Assembly (NCBI GenBank): GCA_000715685.1
Contig: KL569380.1
Location: 93,510 to 101,448 of the forward strand
DNA: 7,939 nt
Reading direction: 5' to 3'
DNA from: Streptomyces lilacinus
GTDB taxonomy: Bacteria > Actinomycetota > Actinomycetes > Streptomycetales > Streptomycetaceae
Shown here: positions 6,127 through 7,939 of the stretch, one piece after another
How the letters are laid out: every line of letters starts with the position of its first letter
Position numbering within the stretch: the stretch's first letter is position 1
Position numbers and translations under genes: made by a program
Notes under the pieces: generated by a model
Database searches by the model: none
The model's input: the letters and a program-made list of their open reading frames with translations, nothing else
Told to the model about the DNA's origin: nothing

Positions 6127-6136
6127 TCTCGCCCTC

Positions 6137-6204
6137 GCAATAGCCCGCGCTTGCAAGTACATGCGTCTGCAATTATTGTGGAGGCTGGTAAGGGCCGGCT
6201 GCAA
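6137..6204. repeat. GCAA boxes at 16-base steps in the marR/MFS divergent gap
   Basis: GCAA begins at 6137, 6153, 6169 and 6201, that is, at steps of 16, 16 and 32 bases. The second and third also form the inverted pair TTGCA (6151-6155) and TGCAA (6168-6172) with 12 bases between, and TTGCAA at 6151-6156 is itself palindromic. The boxes sit on the predicted MFS promoter. They are candidate MarR operators; low complexity by chance cannot be excluded. Confidence 0.4.
6151..6179 (+). promoter_or_regulatory. Putative MFS promoter, -35 TTGCAA / -10 TATTGT
   Basis: TTGCAA (6151-6156) and TATTGT (6174-6179) are separated by 17 bases, the optimal sigma-70/HrdB spacing; each matches 4 of 6 consensus positions. 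The predicted start is near 6186, giving a leader of about 90 bases before the ATG at 6277. The -35 and spacer contain GCAA boxes, so a protein bound there would block RNA polymerase. Confidence 0.5.
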
Positions 6205-6264
6205 GGATTAGTGGGTAGCCGTTGTGTCCTGCTTGCCCTGCCGTGTCTCCCCTGCATCCGTATG

Positions 6265-6269
6265 AAGGA
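6265..6269 (+). promoter_or_regulatory. Ribosome binding site AAGGA deciding the MFS start
   Basis: AAGGA ends 7 bases before the ATG at 6277. It overlaps the codons just after another in-frame ATG at 6262, which has no such site, so 6277 is the better start. Confidence 0.7.
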
Positions 6270-6276
6270 CCTCGTC

Positions 6277-7506
6277 ATGCCTCTCGCCCTGTTGGCGCTC
6301 GCCATCGGCGCCTTCGGTATCGGCACGACCGAATTCGTCACGTCCGGCCTGCTCCCCGAGGTCGCGGACGAGTTCGGCGTCTCCATCCCGACCGCCGGCT
6401 ACCTGACCACCGGATACGCGCTCGGTGTGGTCGTCGGCGCCCCGGTGCTGGCCATCATCGGCAGCCGCGTCTCGCGCAAGCGGATGCTGATGGCGCTGAT
6501 GGGCCTGTTCGTCGCGGGCAACGCTCTCTCGGCGGCCGCTCCGGTCTTCGGCGTGATGCTCGCGGGGCGGATCGTCGCCTCGCTCGCGCACGGCGCGTTC
6601 TTCGGCATAGGCGCGATCGTGGCCGCCGGGCTGGTGGCTCCGCAGAAGAAGGCGGGCGCGATAGCGATGATGTTCACCGGCCTGACGGTCGCCAACGTGA
6701 TCGGTGTGCCGCTGGGCACCCTGGTTGGCCAGAGCGTCGGCTGGCGCGTGACGTTCTCCCTGATCGCGGGGCTCGGCGTGCTCGCCGTACTCGGCGTCGC
6801 CGCGCTCGTGCCGCAGCAGGGACGCCCCGAGCGCACCCGGATCTCCGGCGAGCTGGCCGCCTTCCGCAACCCTCAGGTCCTGCTCGCCATGGCGATGACG
6901 GTCCTCGGCTTCGGCGGCGTCTTCACCATGAGCACCTACCTGGCCCCGATGATGACGGACGTCACCGGCTACGCGTCCTCGTCCGTCACCTGGCTGCTCG
7001 TCCTCTTCGGCCTGGGCATGGTCGTCGGCAACCTCGTCGGCGGCCGGTACGCCGACCGCGCGCTGATGCCGATGCTCTTCACCGGACTCGGCGGACTCGC
7101 GGTCCTGCTCGCCCTGCTGCCGCTCACCGCGCACAGCAAGATCGCGGCCGCGGTGAGCATCCCGCTCGTCGGCGCCTTCGGCTTCGCCACCGTGCCGCCG
7201 CTGCAGAAGCGCGTCCTGGACCAGACCGCCGACGCGCCCACCCTCGCCTCCGCCGTCAACATCGGCGCCTTCAACCTGGGCAACGCCATCGCGGCCTGGC
7301 TGGGCGGGATCGTCATATCCGCCGGCTTCGGCTACACCGCTCCCACCTGGGTCGGGGCGGCGATGGCCGGCACCGCGCTGCTGCTCGCCCTGCTCTCCGC
7401 GTCGCTGGAGCGGCGCACGGACAGGGTCGGCCGGATCGTTGCGGGGCGGCCGGTGACCGCGTCCTCCTCCGAGGCCGGTACGCAGACGGTGGCGGCCGGG
7501 CACTGA
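6277..7506 (+). CDS. MFS transporter, DHA1 drug:H+ antiporter type
   Basis: A 409-residue major facilitator, about 12 transmembrane helices, close to the AraJ/YdhP/chloramphenicol-efflux type of the DHA1 family. Helix 1 carries LLALAIGAFGIGTTEF (5-20) with a membrane-embedded Glu19, typical of this group, followed by SGLLPEVADEFGVS. The loop between helices 2 and 3 has the motif A-like GSRVSRKR (62-69). Helix 5 carries the antiporter motif C as GVPLGTLVGQSVGWR (143-157). A charged central loop lies near 181-199, then helices 7-12 and a polar tail. It probably exports a small hydrophobic or antibiotic-like compound using the proton gradient; the substrate cannot be read from sequence. The open frame runs upstream to 5887 but that part is antisense to marR and not protein-like. 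Divergent marR is the probable regulator. Confidence 0.93.
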   Translation: MPLALLALAIGAFGIGTTEFVTSGLLPEVADEFGVSIPTAGYLTTGYALGVVVGAPVLAIIGSRVSRKRMLMALMGLFVAGNALSAAAPVFGVMLAGRIVASLAHGAFFGIGAIVAAGLVAPQKKAGAIAMMFTGLTVANVIGVPLGTLVGQSVGWRVTFSLIAGLGVLAVLGVAALVPQQGRPERTRISGELAAFRNPQVLLAMAMTVLGFGGVFTMSTYLAPMMTDVTGYASSSVTWLLVLFGLGMVVGNLVGGRYADRALMPMLFTGLGGLAVLLALLPLTAHSKIAAAVSIPLVGAFGFATVPPLQKRVLDQTADAPTLASAVNIGAFNLGNAIAAWLGGIVISAGFGYTAPTWVGAAMAGTALLLALLSASLERRTDRVGRIVAGRPVTASSSEAGTQTVAAGH

Positions 7507-7556
7507 CGTACCGCCGGGGGGCGAGGAGCGCGGGCGGCCGATGGACGGAGGGCGCC

Positions 7557-7562
7557 TACGCT
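7557..7562 (+). promoter_or_regulatory. Putative -10 box (TACGCT) for the HAD phosphatase gene
   Basis: TACGCT fits TANNNT and ends 8 bases before the ATG at 7571, again compatible with a leaderless transcript. A GGAGGG at 7547-7552 would serve the alternative ATG at 7565 only with a long 12-base spacing. Confidence 0.4.
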
Positions 7563-7570
7563 CGATGCCC

Positions 7571-7939
7571 ATGAGCAGACTGCATTTGTTCGATCTCGAC
7601 GGGACGCTGATCCATGGTTCGGCGGCGGCGGTCGAGATCTCCCGGCAGCTGGGCCTGGAGCCGGAGATCGGTGAGCTGGAGAAGGCGTTCGCGGCGGGGG
7701 AGCTGACACCGCCCCGGTTCGCGGAGCTCGCGGTCGAGCTCTGGGACGGGCTGACCGAGGCGCAGGTCGCGGCGGCCTTCGAGGGCGCGCCCTGGCTCGC
7801 CGGCATCCGGGACGTATGGGCCGCGATACGGGCCCGGGGCGAACGGAGCGCGGTGATCTCGCTGTCGCCGAGCTTCTTCGTGGAGCGCCTGCTGGACTGG
7901 GGCGCCGACGCGGCCCACGGCTCGCGGTGGCCCTCGGTG
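7571..7939 (+). CDS. HAD-superfamily hydrolase, SerB-like phosphatase (3' partial)
   Basis: The first 123 residues of a HAD phosphatase; the frame is open to the last base. Motif I is FDLDGT (7-12) with nucleophile Asp8 and acid/base Asp10. A helical cap region follows (about 18-80), then AVISLSPSFF (95-104), which occupies the place of motif II with its Ser/Thr as in phosphoserine-phosphatase-like (HAD-IB) enzymes. Motifs III and IV lie beyond the window. The substrate is not determinable: phosphoserine is one candidate, other phosphomonoesters equally so. The start at 7571 is preferred because it gives MSRLHLFDLDGT and lies at leaderless distance from TACGCT; the ATG at 7565, two codons earlier, is possible. 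It begins 64 bases after the MFS stop, with no clear terminator between, so some read-through is possible. Confidence 0.85.
   Translation, partial: MSRLHLFDLDGTLIHGSAAAVEISRQLGLEPEIGELEKAFAAGELTPPRFAELAVELWDGLTEAQVAAAFEGAPWLAGIRDVWAAIRARGERSAVISLSPSFFVERLLDWGADAAHGSRWPSV

Noticed and set aside
5887..6276. N-terminal extension of the MFS frame
   Set aside because: It is antisense to marR and its promoter; the conserved MFS N-terminus and the ribosome binding site both point to 6277.
6208..7806. 532-residue open frame on the minus strand
   Set aside because: Antisense to the MFS gene and the HAD start; composition is Arg/Asp/Gly/His-rich and unlike a folded protein.

Overview
The window is a chromosomal segment from a high-GC actinobacterium, most probably a Streptomyces. 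The signs are very high G+C with G/C third codon positions, a DnaB helicase with the Gly/Arg/Asp-rich N-terminal leader usual in that group, TANNNT -10 boxes without clear -35 boxes, and long antisense shadow frames opposite real genes. I saw no in-frame TTA (bldA-type) codon in any gene. There is no RNA gene, insertion sequence, CRISPR array or phage gene. No gene-free stretch exceeds 300 bases; the longest are 4121-4336 and 6070-6276, and both hold regulatory signals.

Left part (1-4204, + strand): the replicative helicase dnaB (5' end outside the window, no intein), a cytoplasmic serine beta-lactamase-like hydrolase that appears to be read from a leaderless transcript, and a fold-type I class V PLP-dependent aminotransferase of the alanine/serine-glyoxylate type. 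A strong intrinsic terminator (4167-4204) closes this block.

Middle (4205-6276): a TetR-family regulator carrying an unusual C-terminal four-cysteine, zinc-ribbon-like tail runs into a GNAT acetyltransferase on the opposite strand; their 3' ends overlap by 30 bases. Upstream of the GNAT gene on the minus strand lies a MarR-family regulator, possibly cotranscribed with it. MarR is divergent from an MFS efflux pump. The 207-base divergent gap holds a candidate promoter for each gene, GCAA boxes spaced at 16-base steps, and a 12-base palindrome at the predicted marR start point.

Right part (6277-7939, + strand): a 12-helix MFS drug:H+ antiporter-type transporter, probably controlled by the divergent MarR protein, then the 5' part of a HAD-superfamily phosphatase that runs off the end.

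The MarR/MFS pair (perhaps with GNAT) reads as a ligand-responsive efflux or detoxification module next to a housekeeping replication gene. I do not see a clearly new multi-gene system. The points most worth a second look are the Cys4-tailed TetR, the GCAA array, a palindrome (GGTCATGACC) shared by two predicted transcription starts, and the repeated leaderless-promoter layout.
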